From assembly GCF_037071985.1 (NCBI RefSeq), contig NZ_JAXHDF010000003.1:248001-312000 (forward strand): DNA of 64,000 nt. Reading direction: 5' to 3'. Origin of the DNA: Pseudogracilibacillus sp037071985 (GTDB lineage: Bacteria; Bacillota; Bacilli; Bacillales; Amphibacillaceae). Within the stretch, counting starts at the first letter, position 1. Every line of letters starts with the position of its first letter. The translations under genes and the position numbers were made by a program. Under the pieces are notes generated by a model. The model searched no databases and was not told the origin of the DNA. It saw only the letters and a list, made by a program, of their open reading frames with translations. This document shows, in pieces, positions 52,434-61,356 of the stretch.

Positions 52434-53155
52434 TGATCCAAGTAGAAGATTTACATAAATCATTTGGTGATAATGAAGTATTAAAAGGAATATCAAATAC
52501 GATAAAAGAAAAAGAAGTAGTCTGTGTAATTGGACCATCAGGATCAGGGAAGAGTACTTTTTTACGTTGTTTGAATTTATTAGAGGAAGTTACATCAGGT
52601 ACCATTACGATTGATGGTCAAGAAATTACGGATAAAAAAACGAATGTTCCAAAAGTCCGTTCTCAAGTTGGTATGGTGTTTCAGCATTTTAATCTGTTTC
52701 CACATAAGACCGTATTAGAAAATATTATGTTAGGTCCTCTGAAAGTAAAGAAAATCTCAAAAGAGGAAGCTGAAAAAACGGCGAGAGAATTGCTTGAAAA
52801 AGTCGGTCTTTCCGATAAAGCTGACACCTATCCGACTAGTCTGTCGGGTGGACAAAAACAACGAGTTGCAATTTCAAGAGCACTCGCAATGAGCCCAAAA
52901 GTGATGTTATTTGATGAGCCGACATCTGCACTTGATCCAGAGCTAGTTGGAGAAGTATTGGCCGTAATGAAAGATTTGGCCAAAGAGGGAATGACAATGG
53001 TTGTTGTTACCCATGAAATGGGTTTTGCAAGAGAAGTAGGTGATCGAGTAATATTCATTGATGAAGGGATTATCATGGAAGAAGGAGAACCAGTGGAAAT
53101 GTTTGCAAATCCTAAAAGTGAACGGTTAAAAACATTTCTCGGACAAATCTTATAA
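52433..53155 (+). CDS. Amino-acid ABC transporter ATP-binding protein (system 2)
   Basis: GlnQ-type ATPase of 240 aa with Walker A GPSGSGKST, Q-loop FQHFNLFPHKTV, signature LSGGQKQRVAISRALA, Walker B VMLFDEPTSALDPE and VVTHEMGFAREV. It is very similar to the system-1 ATPase, pointing to duplication of a whole uptake cassette followed by divergence of the binding proteins. The ATG overlaps the permease stop as TAATG. A terminator follows. Confidence 0.94.
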   Translation: MIQVEDLHKSFGDNEVLKGISNTIKEKEVVCVIGPSGSGKSTFLRCLNLLEEVTSGTITIDGQEITDKKTNVPKVRSQVGMVFQHFNLFPHKTVLENIMLGPLKVKKISKEEAEKTARELLEKVGLSDKADTYPTSLSGGQKQRVAISRALAMSPKVMLFDEPTSALDPELVGEVLAVMKDLAKEGMTMVVVTHEMGFAREVGDRVIFIDEGIIMEEGEPVEMFANPKSERLKTFLGQIL

Positions 53156-53164
53156 GTTTGAAAA

Positions 53165-53203
53165 TCATCCTCATTCGAATATCGAACGAGGATGACTTTT
53201 TGA
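53165..53203 (+). terminator. Terminator of amino-acid uptake system 2
   Basis: TCATCCTC (53165-53172) pairs with GAGGATGA (53188-53195), with CGA/TCG inside, then a T-run. Confidence 0.88.
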
Positions 53204-53293
53204 ATTTCATTATATTTTTTGTATATTTATAAATCTATAGAAAGATTCGTTTGAATGAAATTTTATAAGTAGCTTAAAAAGATACAAAATTGA

Positions 53294-54340
53294 CTAGTTT
53301 AACTCGACTAAATCTTTTAACTTATCAACAAAATCTACGGAACGTTTTTTTAGTAGATTCTCAGAATTAAACGGCTTTAGTTTACCTACTTTTCGTTTTC
53401 TTTTTAATGCTAGGATCCGTTGTACCGATTCATCGAGATAAGATTCTGGAATTCTACCAGTTTTAACTGCTTCAATAACAGCATTAATAGCTGTAATTTG
53501 ATTTTTATATGTTCGTGGAATGAAAAGCAGATTAACTCCAGCTTGAATGGCTAAAATTGCGGATTCAGCTACTTCATCTGGTGTTTCTAGTCCGTTGTAT
53601 CCCTTAGCAATTACTCCATCAAAGTTTAAGTCTTCTCGTAAGACGGAATGTATAATTGAACTTGTAAATAGTGCTGGATTCTTTGCTGTAATTTCTGGTA
53701 TCAACGTAGGGGAAACAAGTATTACATCTACTTCTTGTTGAATTGCTTTATAAAAAGGATAAAGATTTGAGCGAGGGTTATCCTTTTCTTCCATTAATAA
53801 GGATTCTACAGAATCATGCATCTCTCCAGGGAAATACTTCACCACAGTAGAGATATTTTCATTTTGATATCCTTGAATTGTTGCTACTCCATGCTTGGCT
53901 AGCAAATCACTATTGGAAGGGTGGAAACTATCCTTGCTTTCTTTATGTAAAGAAGGAGTCAGGTTCATGTTTATTCCTAATTCTTTTAGTTCTTCTCCTA
54001 CAATTTGAGCCATTTGTTTTGTGTAAAGCCGGTTATTTACTTTACCTAATGCTGCTTGAGTTGGACCTTGAGAAACTCCTTGAGCAAAAGTATTGTTTTC
54101 GCCACCTTCTTGTTCAATAGCAATAAATAATGGCAAACCATTCTTTGCGTAAAATTGAGCATTTGTAGACAGTTGATGAATTTGTTTCGAATTTATATAG
54201 TTTCTGGATTGATAGAATAGTCCACCAACTTTATACGTTGTTAATAAATGAATTAGTTCTCCAGAAATCCTCGTATCTGGAAAGCCAACGATAAATAGTT
54301 GCCCGACTTTTTCTTCTATCGACATCTGGGTGACATTCAT
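53294..54340 (-). CDS. GH3-family NagZ-like protein, probably catalytically inactive
   Basis: A 348-aa protein with the glycoside-hydrolase-3 N-terminal TIM-barrel layout of beta-N-acetylhexosaminidases (MSIEEKVGQLFIVGF, IAIEQEGG, LDESVQRILALKRK). The residues that make NagZ an enzyme are changed: the usual QEGGRV is QEGGEN (76-83), KHFPGHGDT is KYFPGEMHD (168-176), and the FxGVI(I/M)TDxL nucleophile loop is FDGVIAKGYNGL (240-251) with no Asp. There is no signal peptide. It is divergent from the ROK kinase-nagAB operon, so it may sense or bind a muropeptide or amino sugar rather than cut it. Confidence 0.87.
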   Translation of the reverse strand: MNVTQMSIEEKVGQLFIVGFPDTRISGELIHLLTTYKVGGLFYQSRNYINSKQIHQLSTNAQFYAKNGLPLFIAIEQEGGENNTFAQGVSQGPTQAALGKVNNRLYTKQMAQIVGEELKELGINMNLTPSLHKESKDSFHPSNSDLLAKHGVATIQGYQNENISTVVKYFPGEMHDSVESLLMEEKDNPRSNLYPFYKAIQQEVDVILVSPTLIPEITAKNPALFTSSIIHSVLREDLNFDGVIAKGYNGLETPDEVAESAILAIQAGVNLLFIPRTYKNQITAINAVIEAVKTGRIPESYLDESVQRILALKRKRKVGKLKPFNSENLLKKRSVDFVDKLKDLVELN

Positions 54341-54589
54341 TTTAACAAACTCTCCTTTATAAAAAATAATCTATTAAAATGATTTACTTTTTTCATAAAA
54401 AGGCAAATCAATATAGACAATCTAGTAGATCAGCCTATAATAATTGTATAGGTTTTGTTAATGTTACTTGTTATCATATCGTATATTATCCGTATTGGCA
54501 ATAAACCTTTAAGATACATATTTTAGCACAAACTGGTAAAATATTAGTTAAGAGAAATAAGAGAAACATACTAAATGAGGAGATGTGGA

Positions 54590-55465
54590 ATGAGAATAGC
54601 AGGAATTGATATTGGGGGAACATCAATAAAATTAGGCGTTTTTAATCGTTCAGGTGACGTACTCGATTTCGTGGAATACGATACCGAAAGTGATAAAGGC
54701 GGTACATACATCATACAAAATTTAATTAAACAAATTGAGCAATTTAATCAAATAGATGCAATCGGAATTAGTACAGCAGGTCAGGTGGATCGACATAATG
54801 GAATCATCGTACAAGAATCAGCAAATATTCCTCAAACATCTGGTCTACAAATAAAAAGAATATTAGAGGATCATTTTAACGTACCGGTTAAAGTTGAAAA
54901 CGATGTCAACGCGGCTGCACTAGGAGAAAATCATTTTGGAGTAGGGAAAGACTATAATGACTTCTTATTTCTAGCATATGGGACTGGAATCGGGGGAGGG
55001 ATTGTTGTTAATTCAGAACTTTATTATGGAAGGAATGGATATGCAGCAGAGTTCGGACATATGATTACTCATGGTAATGGTTTATCATGTAAGTGTGGCT
55101 TAAAAGGCTGTTACGAAACATACGCCTCGACTACTTCATTACTTAGAGAAGCGCAAAAGATCGATTCAGACATCACAAATGGACGAATTATTTTTGAGAG
55201 ATTTTACGAAAATGATAATCAAATTAAGGAAGTAATTGATAAATGGGTAGAGGAAATTGCAATTGGCCTAACGTCTATTATCCATATTTTTAATCCAACA
55301 ACGATCGTCATCGGGGGAGGAATTATGGAACAAGAAGTTTTAGTACATATGATTTCTGAAAAAGTAAATGAGATGGTATTGGAAAGTTTTGCAGGAGTAA
55401 ACATAGTAAAAGCTTCATTAGGAAATAGAGCAGGAATGTTAGGGGCAGTTTCACTCCATGTTTAA
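54590..55465 (+). CDS. ROK-family sugar kinase (N-acetylglucosamine or glucose type)
   Basis: Kinase of 291 aa. The phosphate-binding start GIDIGGTSIKLGVF, the ENDVNAAALGE catalytic Asp region, AYGTGIGGGIV and the ROK Zn motif CKCGLKGCYE are present. It precedes nagA and nagB closely, so N-acetylglucosamine (or N-acetylmannosamine) is the likely substrate. This would allow use of unphosphorylated amino sugars from cell-wall turnover. A frame opens at 54575; AGGAG supports the ATG at 54590. The gene ends 16 bp before the nagA start. Confidence 0.9.
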   Translation: MRIAGIDIGGTSIKLGVFNRSGDVLDFVEYDTESDKGGTYIIQNLIKQIEQFNQIDAIGISTAGQVDRHNGIIVQESANIPQTSGLQIKRILEDHFNVPVKVENDVNAAALGENHFGVGKDYNDFLFLAYGTGIGGGIVVNSELYYGRNGYAAEFGHMITHGNGLSCKCGLKGCYETYASTTSLLREAQKIDSDITNGRIIFERFYENDNQIKEVIDKWVEEIAIGLTSIIHIFNPTTIVIGGGIMEQEVLVHMISEKVNEMVLESFAGVNIVKASLGNRAGMLGAVSLHV

Positions 55466-55481
55466 AAGAAAGGAGAAAAAG

Positions 55482-56648
55482 ATGTCAACATCTATTTTAA
55501 TTCAAGATATAACTATATATACAGAAGATGAAAAGATTGAAAATGGTTTTTTACTACTTAAAGAGGGTAAAATAGTGGAAATATCAAAGCATCCAATTTT
55601 ACTCGATCAAAATAGTGAAGATTACCTCTGTATTGATGGAGAAGGATTAATTGCAATACCAGGTTTCATTGATGGTCATATCCATGGAGCTGCAGGTGCG
55701 GATACTATGGATGCAAGTGAAGAGGCATTGGACACAATTGCTACTTGCTTACCAAAAGAAGGAACAACAAGTTTTCTAGCAACAACGATGACACAATCCA
55801 ATGAGAACATCGAAAAGGCATTAAGAAATATTGCTTGTTATGAAAACAAGGCTGGAAAATCAGAAGTTGTCGGGATTCATTTAGAAGGACCATTTATTAA
55901 TGAAGAAAAAAAAGGAGCGCAGCCAGCCGAGTTTATACACAGCCCGAATGTGGAATTAATGAAGAAGTGGCAAGAAATTTCTGCTGGAATGATCAAAACA
56001 ATTACACTTGCTCCTGAATGTGATGGAGATGGCCTCATCCCGTACTTAGAACAAAATGGGTATAATATATCAGCTGGACATTCTTCTGCTACATTTGAAG
56101 AAATCAAGCAATCAGTAAGTCAGGGTGTTGCCCAATTGACTCATTTATGTAATGCAATGACTGGGCTCCATCATCGTGATATTGGTGCTGTCGGTGCAGC
56201 TTTTTTACTGAATGAGCTAAAAGCGGAAATTATTGCGGATGAGATACATACATCGGAAGAAATGTTACAAATTATCTATAATAATATTGGTAGTGAACGA
56301 CTATTATTAATTTCAGATGCTATCCGGGCAAAATCATTACCAGATGGTGCATATGAACTAGGTGGTCAGCCTGTTACCGTGTTGAATGGTCGAGCAACTT
56401 TAGAAGATGGAACATTGGCTGGTAGCATTTTAAAAATGGATGAAGCAGCAAAAAATATGCTAAAATTAGATGGTGTTACAATTAGAGACATCATTAAAAT
56501 GTCTGCAGAAAACCCCGCAAAGCAAATTAATATATTTGATCAGAAGGGGAGTATAACAGTAGGGAAAGATGCTGATATACTACTTCTGGATGAAAAACTG
56601 GCTATTAAATATACGATTTGCCGAGGGATAATAGCTTACGAGGAGTGA
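55482..56648 (+). CDS. nagA: N-acetylglucosamine-6-phosphate deacetylase
   Basis: Amidohydrolase of 388 aa that makes glucosamine-6-phosphate and acetate. IPGFIDGHIHGAAGADTMDAS is the N-terminal metal loop, GIHLEGPFINEEKKGAQ contains the catalytic-site Glu, NISAGHSSATFEE and LTHLCNAMTGLHHRDIGAVGA hold the metal His residues, and LLISDAIRAKSLPDG the catalytic Asp. A frame opens at 55458, but AAAGGAG precedes the ATG at 55482. The gap to nagB is 5 bp. Confidence 0.95.
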   Translation: MSTSILIQDITIYTEDEKIENGFLLLKEGKIVEISKHPILLDQNSEDYLCIDGEGLIAIPGFIDGHIHGAAGADTMDASEEALDTIATCLPKEGTTSFLATTMTQSNENIEKALRNIACYENKAGKSEVVGIHLEGPFINEEKKGAQPAEFIHSPNVELMKKWQEISAGMIKTITLAPECDGDGLIPYLEQNGYNISAGHSSATFEEIKQSVSQGVAQLTHLCNAMTGLHHRDIGAVGAAFLLNELKAEIIADEIHTSEEMLQIIYNNIGSERLLLISDAIRAKSLPDGAYELGGQPVTVLNGRATLEDGTLAGSILKMDEAAKNMLKLDGVTIRDIIKMSAENPAKQINIFDQKGSITVGKDADILLLDEKLAIKYTICRGIIAYEE

Positions 56649-56653
56649 AGGAA

Positions 56654-57367
56654 ATGGAAATTATTAAAGTAAAAGATATGGATGAGTTAGGTCGCAAGGC
56701 AGCTGAAATTGTTGTTGATTCGATAAAAGAAATTGAAAATCCAGTACTTGGACTTGCTACGGGTTCAACTCCAGAAAAGTTATATGCAAATTTAATTGAT
56801 AAATGTAAAGCTGGAGAAATTACGTTTGAACAAGCGGTCACGTTTAATTTAGATGAATATGTTGGCTTATCTAATGATGATCCACAAAGTTACCGTTATT
56901 ATATGGATCACCATTTATTTAATGGGATTGATATAAAAAAGCAAAATACTCACTTATTAGATGGGGAAGCTAAAGACCTTGAAAAAGAATGTCGTTCTTT
57001 TGAGCAATTGATGAAAAAAACTGGTGAAATGGATTTGCAAATTTTAGGTCTTGGATTAAATGGTCATATCGCTTTTAATGAGCCGGGGACATCTTTTGAT
57101 GCTAGAACTCATATTGTCGATTTAGATGATTCGACGATTGAAGCAAATTCTCGATTTTTTGAACACAAAGAAGATGTACCGACCCAAGCATTGACGATGG
57201 GAATTGGAACAATTATAGAAGCGAAAAAAATCTTGTTACTTGTTCAAGGAGAGAAAAAAGCTGATATTTTGAAAAAAGTCTTGTATGGAGATGTAACAGA
57301 AGAAGTGCCAGCATCTATATTACAACGGCATCCTAACGTTGTATTAGTAACTGATATCGACATATAA
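56654..57367 (+). CDS. nagB: Glucosamine-6-phosphate deaminase
   Basis: Isomerase/deaminase of 237 aa that converts glucosamine-6-phosphate to fructose-6-phosphate and ammonia. LGLATGSTPEKLYANLI is the phosphate loop, FNLDEYVGLSNDDPQSYRYYM contains the catalytic Asp region, and LGLGLNGHIAFNEPG holds the catalytic His. It ends the kinase-nagA-nagB operon. A frame opens at 56618, but GAGGAGTG and the family start support the ATG at 56654. No GntR-type nagR lies next to it. Confidence 0.96.
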   Translation: MEIIKVKDMDELGRKAAEIVVDSIKEIENPVLGLATGSTPEKLYANLIDKCKAGEITFEQAVTFNLDEYVGLSNDDPQSYRYYMDHHLFNGIDIKKQNTHLLDGEAKDLEKECRSFEQLMKKTGEMDLQILGLGLNGHIAFNEPGTSFDARTHIVDLDDSTIEANSRFFEHKEDVPTQALTMGIGTIIEAKKILLLVQGEKKADILKKVLYGDVTEEVPASILQRHPNVVLVTDIDI

Positions 57368-57390
57368 GATAAGGTATTTTGTCTTTAACT

Positions 57391-57452
57391 AGAATCCATA
57401 CGCTATATGAAATGAGCAATATTATTTCTGTTAGCATATTGGATTCTTTTTT
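57391..57452 (+). terminator. Terminator of the nag operon
   Basis: AGAATCCA (57391-57398) pairs with TGGATTCT (57440-57447), with GCTA/TAGC pairing further in, followed by T's. The loop is long. Confidence 0.75.
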
Positions 57453-57567
57453 ACTTTAAAATTACATATTAAGTTTTAAGCGAAATACTTATACCACCTC
57501 TTGATATTCTACTAAGAGCATATTTTTGTTATGATAATAGTAATTAAGATGAAAGTTGGGGAAAACA

Positions 57568-59070
57568 ATGAAGTTATCAGAGTATATAGCATTTGATGGA
57601 ACCGAAATTTCAAAATTAATTAATAAGAAAGAAATTACGCAAGAAGAAGTAGTAAAAGCAAGTTATACTCTTTTAGACAAGGTAAATGACCAGTTAAATG
57701 CAGTGACACATACGAGGAAGGAAAAGGTTATCAAAGAAGTATCAATTCCCGTTCCTCATTTTCCACCTCGTGAATTTAATGGAGTACCGATATTTTTAAA
57801 AGATGGATCTCAGTCAATTGCGGGTGAACCTAGTACGAGTGGTGCCAATTTATTTAAAGAGACAATTGCCTCACAGACATCAAATTTTGTGAAAAAGATT
57901 CAACAAGCAGGATTTCTTACTTTAGGCCATTCAACAACACCAGAGTTTGCGTTGAAAAATATAACGGAATCAAAACTACATGGCCCAACCCGCAATCCTT
58001 GGAATCATACATTTTCTCCAGGAGGATCAAGTGGTGGTGCAGCAGCGCTTGTTGCATCAGGCGTTGTTCCTATCGCAGGAGCCAGTGATGGAGGTGGCTC
58101 TATTCGCATTCCTGCTTCTTTTACCGGTTTATTTGGATTAAAACCGACGAGAGGAAGAACACCAGTAGGACCAGGCGTAGGTCGTCAATGGCATGGAGCT
58201 GCAATTGATTTTGTTTTATCAAAGACAGTTCGTGATAGTGCCAAACTATTAACCATTATGCAGACAGTTCAACAAGAAGCAGCTTTTCAAACACCATTAT
58301 TTCCAGGACGTTACGAATGGGCAATGGAAGAATCATTTAAACGTCCATTAAAAATTGGGTTTACAACAGAATCACCTGTAGGGACACCAGTTTCTGATGA
58401 GGCCAAAAAAGCTGTTTATAAAGTCATTACATGGTTAGAAGAACAAGGACATTCAGTAGAAGAGTCGGTTCCTGATATAGATGGTGTTCAGCTAATGCGG
58501 GATTATTATTTAATGAATAGCGGAGAAATCTCAGCACTCACTAACCAGTTAGAAAAAATGAATAACGAAAAATTAACTTCAGACGATTTAGAAATCGAAA
58601 CATGGCTGCTTCATGTAGCTGGTCAAAATGTTTCGGCAGCACAATTTTCTTTAAGTTTAGCCTCATGGGACAAGGCAGCTTTTAAAATGGCAAAATACCA
58701 CGAAGAATATGATCTGTATATAACGCCAGCAACAGCATATCCTGCACCGAAGATAGGAGAACTTACTCATAGTAAGGAAAGAGAAGTGGAGTTGCTTGAA
58801 CAAATTCAGACAGAGATTCCAGAAAAACAGCAAGAAGTCATTTATGAGATGTTTTTGCCAAGCCTGACATACACGCCATTTACACAACTAGCTAATTTAA
58901 CAGGACAGCCGGCAGTCAGTGTTCCAGTTCATTTGACTGAATCTGGACTACCTTTAGGAGTACAAATAATGGCCGCTAAAGGAAACGATCATCAATTGTT
59001 ACGATTAGCTTATCAACTTGAAGATACTGGACTTTGGGTTGGAATGAAAGGTAATCCTTATTTTGATTAA
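57568..59070 (+). CDS. Amidase signature family amidase
   Basis: Amidase of about 500 aa with the Ser-cisSer-Lys triad: Lys in VPIFLKDGSQ, cis-Ser in SPGGSSGGAAALVASG, and the nucleophile Ser in ASDGGGSIRIPASFTGLFGLKPTRGR. It resembles stand-alone aryl/acyl amidases rather than GatA, since no gatC or gatB lies nearby. It probably hydrolyses small amides. A TTG opens the frame at 57556, but GGGGA spaces to the ATG at 57568. The C-terminal LPLGVQIMAAKGNDHQLLRLAYQLE is typical. Confidence 0.91.
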   Translation: MKLSEYIAFDGTEISKLINKKEITQEEVVKASYTLLDKVNDQLNAVTHTRKEKVIKEVSIPVPHFPPREFNGVPIFLKDGSQSIAGEPSTSGANLFKETIASQTSNFVKKIQQAGFLTLGHSTTPEFALKNITESKLHGPTRNPWNHTFSPGGSSGGAAALVASGVVPIAGASDGGGSIRIPASFTGLFGLKPTRGRTPVGPGVGRQWHGAAIDFVLSKTVRDSAKLLTIMQTVQQEAAFQTPLFPGRYEWAMEESFKRPLKIGFTTESPVGTPVSDEAKKAVYKVITWLEEQGHSVEESVPDIDGVQLMRDYYLMNSGEISALTNQLEKMNNEKLTSDDLEIETWLLHVAGQNVSAAQFSLSLASWDKAAFKMAKYHEEYDLYITPATAYPAPKIGELTHSKEREVELLEQIQTEIPEKQQEVIYEMFLPSLTYTPFTQLANLTGQPAVSVPVHLTESGLPLGVQIMAAKGNDHQLLRLAYQLEDTGLWVGMKGNPYFD

Positions 59071-59174
59071 CTCAACTTTCGCACCAATAAAGTAAGTTCA
59101 AATAGATACACGGATTGAGATCACAACTCATTAACTTAACAACTTTGATCAAGAAAAGCTTTTTTTGCATATAA

Positions 59175-59627
59175 AAACTGTGCAGTAACCTATGAAAATC
59201 TTAAGCGTATAACTCGCTACGAAAATACACTGCGCTTTCCGTGGGCGGCTGTTGAGCCTTCTTCGTGCTACGCACTTCGTAGTCTCACCGAGGCCTTTCC
59301 TCCCACAGGAGTCTCCGTGTATTTCCTTCGCTGGGTGTGAATTGTAAACAGCTCTGCACAGTTTGGTACTACTATCACAAGGGATAATTGAAGCCGGAGG
59401 GCAGTCGACTCCTGTGGGAAAAGCACGAGTCTGAAGACCCCACAGGAAGCGGTCTTTGCTTCCGAGGAGGCTAAAGCCGTGCCCACGGTAAAGGAGACAC
59501 TGTAAAAGCAAACGATAGTGCAGCTTGAACAGATGTCGCGCTTATGCCTATGGTGAAAGCGAACTGCCCGAAGGCGGAAATCAACGGAGTAGTTACTAGG
59601 TTTACAAATTTTTACTAATGCACAGTT
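59175..59627. repeat. 453-bp palindromic repeat element, copy 2 (MITE-like)
   Basis: Left end AAACTGTGCAGTAA (59175-59188) is identical to copy 1; the right end TGCACAGTT (59619-59627) is its inverse after a small insertion. The interior matches copy 1 in the same orientation, including an internal TGCACAGTTT near 59355-59364. The side module is at about 59481-59560, inverted relative to copy 1 and on the opposite arm. CATAT occurs on both sides (59168-59172 and 59628-59632), a possible target duplication. The two ~120-codon minus-strand frames here mirror the palindrome and are not convincing genes. Confidence 0.8.
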
Positions 59628-60187
59628 CATATCATCTTCTACGGATAAAGTCTTGGAATATAGTTGTCTGCAAATTTTCCAAGCAAACTTTAACTCAACA
59701 ATGAAAATAAATACTTGTGTTTTTTATTAAAAATTATACGCATACACACGCATTAAAAGGCAAGATGAAAAACTATTTCAATTCATCATGGTATTAAATG
59801 AACATCAACATGAAAATGTCCCCGTATTTATTTTGTTACGTCATCCAATTATAACCCCGATATTGAAAGGGAGTTTGAAATATTTCCCATTTAGAACTTT
59901 ATAACAGGGATATTTGCCAGCTTGTGTAAGCCGGAAAAGTCCTTTAATACTAGATTTATAGCCGATCACGATAGTTTCATTAATAAAATTTTTAATAATT
60001 TGAATAGCTTGTCATAAAATAATGGCTCTTGACATTTAAATAATCGTTGATCTATAATTTATTAATAACACCATGGGATAAACAAAAGGGTTAATGATTG
60101 TTTAATAGGTTTGAAAACGGTTTATCAGAGGTTGTTATGCATTTTTTATCGTTAATTACTTACATGGTGTAAGAAAGAGGGTGGAAA
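59628..60187. other. Gene-free stretch before the ROK regulator
   Basis: About 560 bp, AT-rich. Apart from a cre-like site near its end I see no gene, terminator or conserved RNA. A frame-like patch around 59760-59870 (protein-like FQFIMVLNEHQHENVPVFIL on the plus strand) is short and has no good start, so it may be a remnant. Confidence 0.45.
60111..60125 (+). promoter_or_regulatory. cre-like CcpA site upstream of the ROK regulator
   Basis: TTGAAAACGGTTTAT fits the cre consensus WTGNAANCGNWNNCW except for A instead of C near the right end. It is 62 bp before the start codon. Carbon catabolite control of this uptake operon would be expected. Confidence 0.35.
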
Positions 60188-61354
60188 ATGAGAGTTAAAG
60201 ACCAAAATTTTTTAAAAATAAAGAATCAGAGTATCGTTCTTGAGTATATTATCAAAAATGGTCCGATTTCCAGAGCGGAGATTGCGAAACATATGGAGAT
60301 GAGCCCTACTTCTGCTTCTCGAATTGTTGCTTCTTTACATGAAGAGCAGCTTATTAAAGAAGTGTACTTACATACGGATGACATTGGGAGAAAAGCTACG
60401 TACTTTATGGCAAATGAAGATTCTGTTATCTCAGTGGGGGTTGAAATCGATGTTGGCGTGATTCGAATAGGCTTCATGAATTTAATAGGAGAATTAATTT
60501 CTGAACATTCATTCCCATTCAATACAGATAGCTATGAAAGAGTAGCAGATTTTATCGGTCAGACTGTAAATGAATTGATTGATAGAGAAGCTATTACGAA
60601 CGATCGGGTGATCGGTATTTGTATTGGTCTGCCAGGATTGATTGATAATAAAGAGGGGATCGTCGAGCTCTCGGCTCAGTTTAATTGGAAACTAGCTTCT
60701 CTGAAAAAAATCCTTGAAGAAAAATTAGATTATAAACTATTTATTGATAATGAATTGAAATTAAAAGCTTTAGCTGAATATTTGCGGACATCGATGGATT
60801 ACAAGAATATCGCAATGATTGGTTTTGGTAATGGAGTTGGGTCTGCATTAATTAGTGATGGTCAGATTTATCGTGGGAAAGATAATATGTCTGGAGAGAT
60901 CGGCCATATGACTTTAGACCCTTACGGAGTATATTGTCCATGCGGTAATTTCGGTTGTTTGCAAACATATATTGCTACTGACTTTTTGTTGAATGAAGCT
61001 TCCAAAACACGACCGATGAAACATATGAACGAATTAGTTCAAGCATATAACGAAGGTGAAAATTGGGCTGTAAATATTATTGATAAAGCTACCACTTATG
61101 CAGTACTTGCCATCAATAATGTTGTTTGTGCGTATAACCCTGATGCCGTTTTTTTATCTGGAAGTTTAATAGAGGACTATCCAGAAATAAGAGAAATTAT
61201 TATAAAGAAACATTCCAATAGCAATTTCTTTCCTCAATCACGTTCATATGAACTGCACGTTACTGAGCTTGAAGGAAATGGAGTTATAAAAGGAGCGGCT
61301 TTAAGCGTTCTACGCCGTTTTATTAAAAACTTACATGTAAAAGGTGATGTATAA
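60188..61354 (+). CDS. ROK-family transcriptional regulator (NagC/XylR type)
   Basis: A 388-aa repressor-type protein. The N-terminal winged HTH reads SIVLEYIIKNGPISRAEIAKHMEMSPTSASRIVASLHEEQLI. A ROK sugar-kinase-like domain follows: ICIGLPGLID, IDNELKLKALAEY, MIGFGNGVGSALISDG and the Zn motif CPCGNFGCLQT. The kinase ATP loop at the domain start (VGVEIDVGVIRIGFM) lacks the DxGGT sequence, so it senses rather than phosphorylates. It is the first gene of an operon with an asparaginase-like and an oligopeptide-binding protein, 2 bp apart. Ribosome site AGAGGGTGG. Confidence 0.92.
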   Translation: MRVKDQNFLKIKNQSIVLEYIIKNGPISRAEIAKHMEMSPTSASRIVASLHEEQLIKEVYLHTDDIGRKATYFMANEDSVISVGVEIDVGVIRIGFMNLIGELISEHSFPFNTDSYERVADFIGQTVNELIDREAITNDRVIGICIGLPGLIDNKEGIVELSAQFNWKLASLKKILEEKLDYKLFIDNELKLKALAEYLRTSMDYKNIAMIGFGNGVGSALISDGQIYRGKDNMSGEIGHMTLDPYGVYCPCGNFGCLQTYIATDFLLNEASKTRPMKHMNELVQAYNEGENWAVNIIDKATTYAVLAINNVVCAYNPDAVFLSGSLIEDYPEIREIIIKKHSNSNFFPQSRSYELHVTELEGNGVIKGAALSVLRRFIKNLHVKGDV

Positions 61355-61356
61355 AG

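Noticed and set aside
59149..59630. Two overlapping ~120-codon minus-strand reading frames
   Set aside because: They lie in the palindromic repeat, mirror each other, have no ribosome sites and resemble no protein; similar frames in copy 1 (7583-8074) are equally spurious.
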